From positions 1 to 5,629 of the forward strand of contig CALALS010000059.1 in NCBI GenBank assembly GCA_937925525.1: a DNA stretch of 5,629 nt, read 5' to 3'. This document shows, in pieces, positions 1 through 5,629 of the stretch. The first letter of the stretch is position 1. Every line of letters starts with the position of its first letter. The notes below the pieces were generated by a model, which saw nothing but the letters and a program-made list of their open reading frames with translations, did no database searches and was not told the DNA's origin. The stretch comes from an uncultured Flavobacteriales bacterium (lineage in GTDB: Bacteria; Bacteroidota; Bacteroidia; Flavobacteriales_E; Vicingaceae). Position numbers and translations under genes: made by a program.

Positions 1-234
1 GGTGAGCGTTTAAAAGAAACAGACCTAAATATTTTATATAAACAAGTGGGAGACGGATTTAAGCAAAATTATAAAGGAAAGGATTGCTGGATTTTAAGTT
101 CTAATGATGAAGCATTAAAATACATAGGCTTAAAACCTGACAAAAAAATTCCGCTTTACAACGGAAAGTTAGAATGTAAGTATCAAAAATTTACTATTTA
201 TGATGGAAGCAAAAAAGCTAAATATCAAAGCTGA
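1..234 (+). CDS. C-terminal part of a THUMP-domain class I SAM-dependent RNA methyltransferase (RlmL/TrmN-like), 5' truncated by window edge
   Basis: The reading frame is open from base 1 to a TGA at 232-234 and gives 77 residues starting G-E-R-L. In RlmL-type N2-guanine methyltransferases the catalytic motif IV reads N-P-P-Y-G-E-R-L, so the window appears to open directly after the NPPY tetrapeptide. What follows fits the end of the Rossmann-fold domain: a helix, the strand 'CWILSSND', then a lysine-rich tail with 'KKIPLYNGKLECKYQKF', which I recognise from the C-termini of these Bacteroidota proteins. Such enzymes methylate guanine N2 in 23S rRNA or tRNA in the cytoplasm; the target cannot be told from this fragment, so no symbol is given. 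The GTG at 46 is not a real start, because homology continues upstream of it. The gene end overlaps the start of pfkA, which suggests one transcript. Confidence 0.85.
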   Translation, partial: GERLKETDLNILYKQVGDGFKQNYKGKDCWILSSNDEALKYIGLKPDKKIPLYNGKLECKYQKFTIYDGSKKAKYQS

Positions 235-1207
235 TATTAAAAGAATAGGAGTAATGACATCCGGAGGCGATTCACCGGGAATGAATGCTTGTGTGAGAGC
301 TGTAGTTCGTGCGGCTACGTATTATGATGTAGAAGTTTTTGGTATTTATAGAGGTTACCAAGGAATGATAGAAGGAGAAATAAAACAGCTTTCTCCTAAA
401 TCGGTGGCAAACATTATACAAAGAGGCGGAACCATTTTAAAAACGGCAAGAAGCGAAGAGTTTAAAACTCCGGAAGGAAGAAAAAAAGCTTATGAAAACT
501 TACAGAAAAATGAAATTGATGCTTTGTTTTTAATTGGTGGAGACGGAACATTTACCGGAGCTTCTATTTTAAGTAAAGAGTTTGATATTCCTGTAATTGG
601 TGCACCCGGAACCATTGATAATGATTTATTTGGAACAGACTACACCATTGGTTATGACACGGCCGTAAACACAGTTATAGAAGCAGTAGATAAAATAAGA
701 GACACAGCGTCAGCGCATAATCGTTTGTTTTTTATTGAAGTAATGGGGCGTGATGCCGGATTTATAGCCTTAAGAAGCGGTATAGCCACCGGAGCAGAGG
801 CTATTTTAATTCCTGAGTCTGTCACGGATATGAATGCGTTAATAGAAAAATTAAAAGATGGAAGACGTAGAAAGAAAGACTATGAAATTGTGATTGTAGC
901 GGAAGGAGACGATGCAGGTGGCGCTTACGAAATTGCTAAAAAAGCAGCACCAAGCTTGAATGGTTATGATATAAAAGTTACAGTATTGGGGCATGTGCAA
1001 AGAGGCGGTAGCCCAACGGCTGCCGATAGAGTGCTGGCATCTACTTTGGGAGTGGCAGGAGTAGAAGCTTTATTAGAAGGAAGAACCGGAGAAATGGTAG
1101 GAATGATTAACAAAAAAGTAAGCTTTACGCCTTTTGAAAAAGCCATAAAACACCACAATACCATTAGCCAGGAATTATTACGATTGGCTGAAATACTTTC
1201 TATTTAA
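200..1207 (+). CDS. pfkA: ATP-dependent 6-phosphofructokinase
   Basis: This 335-residue protein phosphorylates fructose 6-phosphate to fructose 1,6-bisphosphate, the committed step of glycolysis, as a cytoplasmic homotetramer in the known family. Visible motifs are the nucleotide loop GGDSPGMN (22-29), TAR (82-84), GGDGT (113-117), PGTIDND (136-142, D140 as catalytic base), R175, MGR (182-184), E235 and GHVQRGGSP (264-272). Gly116 after GGD and Gly137 in PGTIDND mark the ATP-using rather than the pyrophosphate-using type. Effector-site arginines 21 and 25 of the classical enzymes appear kept as R33 and R37, but arginine 54 aligns with a proline, so ADP/PEP control may differ. K259 stands where R243 normally binds substrate. 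The start must be ATG 200 or ATG 203, since the next Met (19) lies in the nucleotide loop. Length is normal. It overlaps the methyltransferase by 35 bp, with no Shine-Dalgarno site seen. Confidence 0.97.
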   Translation: MMEAKKLNIKADIKRIGVMTSGGDSPGMNACVRAVVRAATYYDVEVFGIYRGYQGMIEGEIKQLSPKSVANIIQRGGTILKTARSEEFKTPEGRKKAYENLQKNEIDALFLIGGDGTFTGASILSKEFDIPVIGAPGTIDNDLFGTDYTIGYDTAVNTVIEAVDKIRDTASAHNRLFFIEVMGRDAGFIALRSGIATGAEAILIPESVTDMNALIEKLKDGRRRKKDYEIVIVAEGDDAGGAYEIAKKAAPSLNGYDIKVTVLGHVQRGGSPTAADRVLASTLGVAGVEALLEGRTGEMVGMINKKVSFTPFEKAIKHHNTISQELLRLAEILSI

Positions 1208-1211
1208 TTTT

Positions 1212-2102
1212 TTAATCGCCATATTCAGGATAAATTCCTAGTTCACTTGATTCTACATTAACAACACTAACTCTAACGGATGTTCCTAAATTACTGTCCG
1301 GAGCCTTTTTAGTAATCTCATCATATCCCTTTAAATTTGTGAAATTTAAATACTTTGTCTGGTAAATAGCTCCAGAAGTCCTTACATATTCCACTAAAAC
1401 TACTATGTTTTCAAACTTAAACTCACATTCATTTTTTATTGATACATATAAATTATCAATTCCACCAATTTCACGATAAGTGTACTCTCTATCAACTTTT
1501 AAATAATTATATACGTTTTCTGAAATTATTTTTTTTCTCTCATTTTCCAGTTCTTTCGTCTTTTCTTCAGCATATGTTTCCCAGACAAACTCTTCACAAA
1601 TTACCCATCCTCTTGAAGTATTAAAAACTCTTTTTATACCAAACCAATAATCTACCCCTAAGTAGGAAAACATAACCTTTACATCAGCTTGTTCTATCCC
1701 TTCTTTTTTCTTTATTGAATATTCAGCGTTTTTAAAAACAGCTTTTTCCCAGTTAATTCCATCTTTTATTGCTTTTTCTCTAATTTTTTTAAAATTACTA
1801 CTTAATCCGTTATTAAATTCTTGCATTTGATTTTTTGCTTCTGCAAGATTTTCTTTTTTCTCTTTTTCATCTCCTTCCCACTTTGAAAATACTTCTTCAA
1901 AATCACTTTCATTAATACTTGCTAAAGCAACTTTGGAAATATCATTATTTTTGAAAGCTTCAAAAGAAATTAAAGCTAAACTGTCAATATTTAATGCAAC
2001 AACTGTAGTGTTTACATTGTTTTCTGTATTTTCTTTATTTGTACTATCACACGAGTAAAAAAATATTACTAATGATAAGAAACATATGTTTATTAACTTC
2101 AT
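1212..2102 (-). CDS. Uncharacterised two-part lipoprotein
   Basis: I do not recognise a named family. The 296-residue protein begins MKLINICFLSLVIFFYSC, a lysine, a hydrophobic stretch and a lipobox with the lipidated cysteine at 18, so it should be anchored in an envelope membrane. ATG 2102 is preferred over the in-frame ATG at 2126 because it gives a compact lipoprotein signal. After a polar linker (19-35) comes a charged, largely helical region (about 40-125), then strands with 'VMFSYLGVDYWFGIKRVF' and 'RGWVICEEF' (143-172) that resemble the end of a small alpha+beta domain of the NTF2-like sort. A charged helix (175-200) leads to a C-terminal module (about 205-290) with 'YVSIKNECEF', 'VVLVEYVRTSGAIYQTKYLNF' and 'APDSNLGTSVRV'. 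It reads as a beta-sandwich of the FxLYD/Ig-like kind, seen in other Bacteroidota surface proteins as I remember them. It converges on pfkA with a 4-bp gap and by eye is AT-richer than its neighbours. Confidence 0.85.
   Translation of the reverse strand: MKLINICFLSLVIFFYSCDSTNKENTENNVNTTVVALNIDSLALISFEAFKNNDISKVALASINESDFEEVFSKWEGDEKEKKENLAEAKNQMQEFNNGLSSNFKKIREKAIKDGINWEKAVFKNAEYSIKKKEGIEQADVKVMFSYLGVDYWFGIKRVFNTSRGWVICEEFVWETYAEEKTKELENERKKIISENVYNYLKVDREYTYREIGGIDNLYVSIKNECEFKFENIVVLVEYVRTSGAIYQTKYLNFTNLKGYDEITKKAPDSNLGTSVRVSVVNVESSELGIYPEYGD
2049..2102 (-). other. Lipoprotein signal peptide with lipobox cysteine 18
   Basis: The segment encodes Met-Lys, a hydrophobic core (about residues 3-15) and F-Y-S-C, typical of short Bacteroidota type II signal peptides. 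The residues after Cys18 are D-S-T-N-K-E. They do not form the acidic lipoprotein export signal (consensus near Q-K-D-D-E after the cysteine) described for surface lipoproteins of Flavobacteriales, so a periplasm-facing location is more likely than surface display. The location is an inference. Confidence 0.8.
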
Positions 2103-2197
2103 GATAAAATGTCTTATTTGATGCATAAGTATTAAAAATACAGCAGAATAACAATTAACTTTTTAACTTTCTCAACTTTTAAACTTGTAACTAAAAA
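2103..2197. promoter_or_regulatory. Divergent intergenic region between lipoprotein gene and priA
   Basis: These 95 bases separate two divergent starts and so must hold the promoters of both genes, unless priA is read from elsewhere. I looked for the Bacteroidota promoter pattern (TTTG or TTG near -33 and TAnnTTTG near -7). TAAACTTG at 2180-2187 on the plus strand and TATTTTTA at 2140-2133 on the minus strand each match the -7 box at five of its six fixed bases, but neither has a -33 partner at the right distance. The exact promoters are therefore unresolved. Confidence 0.4.
2157..2194 (+). repeat. Degenerate AACTTT array upstream of priA
   Basis: AACTTT occurs at 2157-2162, 2165-2170 and 2174-2179, followed by AACTTG at 2182-2187 and AACTAA at 2189-2194. 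The unit starts are 8, 9, 8 and 7 bases apart. The array ends three bases before the TTG start of priA. It may be a simple AT-rich drift product or a binding site; the sequence does not decide. Confidence 0.5.
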
Positions 2198-4666
2198 TTG
2201 AAAACCTTTTTTGTAGATGTCATAACGCCTCATTCGGTACCTAATCTGTTTACCTACAGAGTGCCCAATGAATTAGCCGGCCAAATCATGGTCGGGCAAC
2301 GGGTGTTAGTTCCTTTTGGAAAAGGAAATAAATTATTTACCGGTTTAATTGCCAATATCCATGAAAATGCTCCCACTGCCTACACCGCAAAATATATTGA
2401 TAGTGTATTGGATAGTTTTCCTATTGTTAACGATTATCAACTCAAGCTTTGGAAATGGATGAGTGAATATTACCTCTGCAATTTAGGTGATTTGTTTAAT
2501 GCCGCTTTGCCTTCTTCTTTAAAATTACAAAGCGAATCTAAATTTTCATTGGCCCAGGATGTTAATGTTTCTCCCGAAAGGTATACTGATGAAGAGTACT
2601 TAATTATTGAAGCTTTACAGCTTAACCCTGTTCTTACCATTGATGAGGTAAGTGATATTCTTCAAAAGAAAACAGTTCAGCCTATCATTAAAACGTTAAT
2701 TGAGAAAAGAGCCATTATTGTCTCTGAAGAGATAAAAGAAAAATATCAACCTAAGTTAAAGCCTTACGTTCGTTTAACCGAAAATGCTGACAATGAAGAA
2801 AAGCTGGAAGTTATTTTTACTCAACTTGAAAAGCGAGCTACCAAACAGTTAGAGCTATTAACTGCTTTTATTCAACTGAGTGATAGGTATCGGAAAAAAG
2901 ATGAGTTAGTACCCAAAAAGAAATTATTGGCTCATGCTCAAAGCAGTGAAGGCATTTTAACGCAGTTGGTAAAAAAAGAAATTTTAGAAATCCTTTATCA
3001 GGAAGTAGATAGAATTTCTGAATATATTGGAGATGTTAAAACTATTCCTGATTTAAGTGAAGCACAAGCCTCTGCCTTTGCTGAAGTTAAAGAACATTTT
3101 AAAAAGCATGAAGTTACCTTATTGCATGGTGTTACTTCTTCCGGAAAAACGGAAATCTATGCACATTTAATTCAAGAGGCTATTCAGCAAGGAAAGGAAG
3201 TGTTGTACTTAGTGCCTGAAATTGCATTAACCACTCAGCTAATTAAGCGTTTGCAGTTTTATTTTGGCGATAATGTTTTTGTTTATCACTCTCATTTTAA
3301 TCAAAACGAACGAGCTGAAATATGGGGTAAAGTGTTGAATAATAAAGAGGGAAAAGTAATTGTGGGAGCAAGGTCGGCCATGTTTTTACCTTTTTCTAAT
3401 CTACAATTAATTATTGTGGATGAAGAGCATGATACTTCATACAAACAATATGAGCCTGCTCCGAGATATAACGCCAGAGATTCTTCTATTGTGCTTGCAA
3501 ATCTTCATCAAGCGAAAGTATTGTTGGGAAGCGCTACACCTTCTATTGAAAGCTACACCAATGCTACTAATGATAAATATGGTTTGGTTACACTAACCAA
3601 GCGATTCGGAAACATTGAAATGCCTGAAATCAATTTAATTGATATTGCTGACGCTAAAAAACGAAGGCAAATGCAAGGGCCATTTTCGCAACAACTTATT
3701 GAAAAAATAGGGCAGACCATTGAGGCCGGAGAGCAAGTGATTTTATTTAGAAACCGTAGAGGTTTTGCACCTGTTATGGAATGTGAAACTTGTGGTCATT
3801 CTGTTCAGTGTAATAACTGTGATGTGAATTTAACTTATCATAAATACCAACATATTTTGCGTTGTCACTACTGCGGATACAAACAGAAAGTGCCGCAAAC
3901 TTGTGTGGCTTGTGGTGGAAATAATATTCACTTAAAAGGTTCGGGTACCGAAAAAATAGAGGAAGAATTGCAGCTTATTTTTCCTAAAATAAAAATAGGA
4001 AGAATGGATTGGGATACCACCCGAACCAAAAATGCTTACAACAGCATTATTGAAGCTTTTGAAGATAAAGAAATTGATGTGTTAGTGGGCACGCAAATGG
4101 TAACTAAAGGATTGGATTTTGATAATGTGGGGTTGGTAGGAGTGGTAGATGCTGATGGTATGTTGCATTTCCCTGACTTTAGAGCAAATGAAAGATGCTT
4201 TCAATTGTTAACCCAAGTATCGGGTCGGGCAGGGCGAAAAAATAAAAAGGGGCAAGTGCTCATTCAAACTAACCAACCGACTGCAGAAATCTTTAAAAAT
4301 ATTCAGGCTAATAATTTTGCTGCTTATTACCGACAAGAATTGTTGGAACGTAAAAATTATGTTTATCCGCCTTATTCTCGTATTATCCATTTTTCGGTGA
4401 AACACAGAGATGTGAAATTAGCAAATGAAGCAGCGCTTTTTCTGGCAGGCTTGTTAAAGCAAAATAAAGAAGTTCAAACGCTGGGTCCTGAACCGCCTTT
4501 AATCCCAAGAGTTAGAAATCAATATATTTTTGATTTGATGATAAAGGCTTCTAAAAGCAAAGACTTATTAAAAACCAAAGAAATGATTAAGGCTGCATTA
4601 AATGAATTTCGTCAACAAAAAAAATATTCCTCCGTAAGAGTGAATGTGGATGTTGACCCGCAGTAA
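2198..4666 (+). CDS. priA: Primosomal protein N' (replication restart helicase PriA)
   Basis: PriA binds stalled or repaired replication forks, unwinds the lagging-strand arm 3' to 5', and starts reloading of the replicative helicase. The 822-residue protein shows the family order: N-terminal 3'-end-binding domain (about 1-110, 'PNLFTYRVP'), a winged-helix region (about 125-200), helicase lobe 1 with Walker A GVTSSGKT (311-318) and DEEH (408-411), and lobe 2 with RNRRGFAP (518-525), GTQMVTKG (631-638) and QVSGRAGR (673-680). Between these lie all eight zinc-binding cysteines: C529, C532, C538, C541, C556, C559, C569 and C572. It is longer than the 732-residue E. coli enzyme, mostly through extra sequence before Walker A. 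The start is TTG 2198: a stop codon lies two codons upstream (2192-2194) and the next in-frame ATG (2288) would remove part of the fork-binding domain. It is complete, with no lost motif, and ends one base from the bshB1 stop. Confidence 0.97.
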   Translation: MKTFFVDVITPHSVPNLFTYRVPNELAGQIMVGQRVLVPFGKGNKLFTGLIANIHENAPTAYTAKYIDSVLDSFPIVNDYQLKLWKWMSEYYLCNLGDLFNAALPSSLKLQSESKFSLAQDVNVSPERYTDEEYLIIEALQLNPVLTIDEVSDILQKKTVQPIIKTLIEKRAIIVSEEIKEKYQPKLKPYVRLTENADNEEKLEVIFTQLEKRATKQLELLTAFIQLSDRYRKKDELVPKKKLLAHAQSSEGILTQLVKKEILEILYQEVDRISEYIGDVKTIPDLSEAQASAFAEVKEHFKKHEVTLLHGVTSSGKTEIYAHLIQEAIQQGKEVLYLVPEIALTTQLIKRLQFYFGDNVFVYHSHFNQNERAEIWGKVLNNKEGKVIVGARSAMFLPFSNLQLIIVDEEHDTSYKQYEPAPRYNARDSSIVLANLHQAKVLLGSATPSIESYTNATNDKYGLVTLTKRFGNIEMPEINLIDIADAKKRRQMQGPFSQQLIEKIGQTIEAGEQVILFRNRRGFAPVMECETCGHSVQCNNCDVNLTYHKYQHILRCHYCGYKQKVPQTCVACGGNNIHLKGSGTEKIEEELQLIFPKIKIGRMDWDTTRTKNAYNSIIEAFEDKEIDVLVGTQMVTKGLDFDNVGLVGVVDADGMLHFPDFRANERCFQLLTQVSGRAGRKNKKGQVLIQTNQPTAEIFKNIQANNFAAYYRQELLERKNYVYPPYSRIIHFSVKHRDVKLANEAALFLAGLLKQNKEVQTLGPEPPLIPRVRNQYIFDLMIKASKSKDLLKTKEMIKAALNEFRQQKKYSSVRVNVDVDPQ

Positions 4667-4667
4667 G

Positions 4668-5372
4668 CTAAATCAAATTTTTTAATTCACTTATTCCCAC
4701 AGGGCGAGCTAATTGAAAACCTTCACCCATTTCTACACCAATATATCTTCCATAAACATAATGTCTTCCTTTTACCGCATCAAAAAAGGATTCAGAACTG
4801 ATAGGTGTTTCAGGTTCTTTGGAATCAGGGTTGTAAAATTGTGAACCGTAAGCCAAAATAGCTTCCTTTTTCTTTTCCCAAAACCCAGTAATGTCAATCA
4901 CCAAATCTGGTTTTTCCATATAGTCTTGAATATAATGTAACACTACTTTTGGTCGCCAAGGTTCTTGTTCAGTTTCAATTTTTGTTAATCCGCTGTAAAA
5001 ACAACATTCGGCAACTAACTTGGCTGCTCTTCCATGGTCTGGATGGCGGTCGCTAAGCGCGTTGGCAAACACATATTCGGGTTGATATTTTCTAATCATT
5101 TTAATGATGGGCAATTTATGTTTCCAGTCATTTTCAAAATAACCGTCTTCCATTCCTAAATTTTCTCTAACGCTTACGCCTAAAATTTTGGCAGCAGATT
5201 CTGCTTCTTTTAGTCGTAATTCCGCATTACCTCTTGTTCCTAGTTGACCTTTTGTTAAATCTACAATACCTACTTTGTTTCCTAATGAAATTTGTTTGGC
5301 AATGGTGGCAGCGCAAGAAAGTTCTACATCATCCGGGTGAACTCCAAAAGCCAATATATCTAGTTTGCTCAT
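4668..5372 (-). CDS. bshB1: Bacillithiol biosynthesis deacetylase BshB1
   Basis: This PIG-L/LmbE-family zinc hydrolase removes the acetyl group from N-acetylglucosaminyl-malate to give GlcN-malate, the second step of bacillithiol synthesis, between the glycosyltransferase BshA and the cysteine-adding BshC, neither of which is in this window. The 234-residue protein has the full active site: H12, D14 and D15 in HPDDVE, and H110 and H113 in DRHPDHG. By family knowledge H12, D15 and H113 bind zinc and D14 acts as general base. 'DLTKGQLGTRG' (38-48), 'WRPKVVLHYIQ' and 'SKEPETPISS' are BshB1 signatures. ATG 5372 is chosen because the protein then starts three residues before LDILAFGVHPDD, as in relatives; a longer TTG start at 5411 would only add residues read antisense-free from the preceding toxin gene in another frame. 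The ATG overlaps the toxin gene's TGA, so translation is probably coupled. Convergent with priA. Confidence 0.95.
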   Translation of the reverse strand: MSKLDILAFGVHPDDVELSCAATIAKQISLGNKVGIVDLTKGQLGTRGNAELRLKEAESAAKILGVSVRENLGMEDGYFENDWKHKLPIIKMIRKYQPEYVFANALSDRHPDHGRAAKLVAECCFYSGLTKIETEQEPWRPKVVLHYIQDYMEKPDLVIDITGFWEKKKEAILAYGSQFYNPDSKEPETPISSESFFDAVKGRHYVYGRYIGVEMGEGFQLARPVGISELKNLI

Positions 5373-5629
5373 TTTAAATTTAGTTTGTTTGGGTTTTGTC
5401 TGGTATCCCAAATAGATAAAACAATTATTTCTTTGGTATTAAATTCATATATAATAAGGTAATCTTTTAAAATCTTTACCCTTACATTTTTGATTTTGGT
5501 TGATTTTCCGAGTCTGGGATATTCGGTTAATAGTTTTAATGTGCGGTTAATGGCGTTATTTAATAAGTTACTATAGTTGGTTGATTTATTCTTATGGTTC
5601 CAGTAAGTGTAAATTTCTTTTCTGTTTTG
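5369..5629 (-). CDS. RelE/ParE-family toxin of a type II toxin-antitoxin system, 5' truncated by window edge
   Basis: Reading from base 5629 on the minus strand gives 86 residues ending at TGA 5371-5369. The family is recognised from 'EIYTYWNHKNKSTNYSNLL' (helix pair), 'LLTEYPRLGKST', 'NVRVKILKDYLIIYEF' (central beta strands) and the C-terminal 'VLSIWDTRQNPNKL', a pattern I know from Bacteroidota RelE/ParE proteins. Full-length members have about 95-100 residues, so about ten N-terminal residues lie beyond the window, and an antitoxin gene would be expected just upstream of that. Known members either cut mRNA at the ribosome (RelE) or poison gyrase (ParE); the sequence does not tell which applies here. 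The frame shows no stop or frameshift, so it looks intact. Its last four bases are shared with the bshB1 start (ATGA), an odd partner for a toxin. Confidence 0.88.
   Translation of the reverse strand, partial: QNRKEIYTYWNHKNKSTNYSNLLNNAINRTLKLLTEYPRLGKSTKIKNVRVKILKDYLIIYEFNTKEIIVLSIWDTRQNPNKLNLK

Noticed and set aside
964..1164. Minus-strand open frame within pfkA
   Set aside because: It is antisense to the strongly conserved C-terminal half of PfkA and its product resembles nothing I know.
1439..1624. Plus-strand open frame within the lipoprotein gene
   Set aside because: It is antisense to the lipoprotein, and its composition (Leu, Phe, His rich) is what AT-rich antisense reading gives.
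2103..2126. Longer lipoprotein start at ATG 2126 adding MHQIRHFI
   Set aside because: It would place eight extra residues before an otherwise standard short lipoprotein signal; ATG 2102 gives the compact form.
2133..2187. Specific promoter calls TATTTTTA (minus) and TAAACTTG (plus)
   Set aside because: Each has one mismatch to TAnnTTTG and no TTG or TTTG element at 19-21 bases upstream, so I do not call them as promoters.
4208..4405. Minus-strand open frame within priA, and a plus-strand one at 3414-3596
   Set aside because: Both overlap conserved helicase motifs of PriA in other frames and show no family signature.
4651..4690. Possible intrinsic terminator at the priA/bshB1 junction
   Set aside because: The T run at 4678-4683 is preceded only by a 4-bp TTGA/TCAA pairing with a 16-base loop, too weak for a terminator hairpin.
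5373..5411. Longer bshB1 start at TTG 5411 adding MGYQTKPKQTKFK
   Set aside because: The extension lies inside the toxin gene in another frame and has no counterpart in BshB1 proteins, which begin just before LDILAFGVHPDD.

Overview
The window looks like chromosome of an AT-rich member of the Bacteroidota, most likely a Flavobacteriales-type bacterium. The reasons are the best-remembered family matches for PfkA, PriA and BshB1, a short lipoprotein signal ending in a Y-S-C lipobox, A-rich leaders instead of clear Shine-Dalgarno sites, and a RelE/ParE toxin ending with the 'IWDTRQNP' signature common in this phylum. No sequence search was possible, so the taxon is an inference.

Layout from left to right: (1) positions 1-234 (+) are the last 77 codons of a THUMP/RlmL-type RNA methyltransferase, cut by the window edge just after its NPPY motif. 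(2) pfkA, ATP-dependent 6-phosphofructokinase (+), starts inside the end of the methyltransferase gene (35-bp out-of-phase overlap). (3) An uncharacterised lipoprotein (-) converges on pfkA with a 4-bp gap. (4) A 95-bp divergent spacer holds an array of AACTTT-like units. (5) priA, primosomal helicase (+), begins at a TTG codon. (6) bshB1, the bacillithiol-pathway deacetylase (-), converges on priA with a single base between the stop codons. (7) A RelE/ParE-family toxin (-), cut by the right edge, lies upstream of bshB1, and its TGA overlaps the bshB1 ATG (ATGA).

Most of the window is housekeeping: glycolysis, replication restart, low-molecular-weight thiol synthesis and RNA modification. The genes do not form one pathway, and I see no mobile element, CRISPR array, tRNA or rRNA. 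There is no gene-free stretch over 300 bases; the longest is the 95-bp spacer. The points worth a second look are the toxin-bshB1 translational coupling, the two-part lipoprotein with a conserved-looking C-terminal module, the TTG start of priA, and a lysine in PfkA where the classical enzymes have a substrate-binding arginine. I did not find convincing evidence of a new system.
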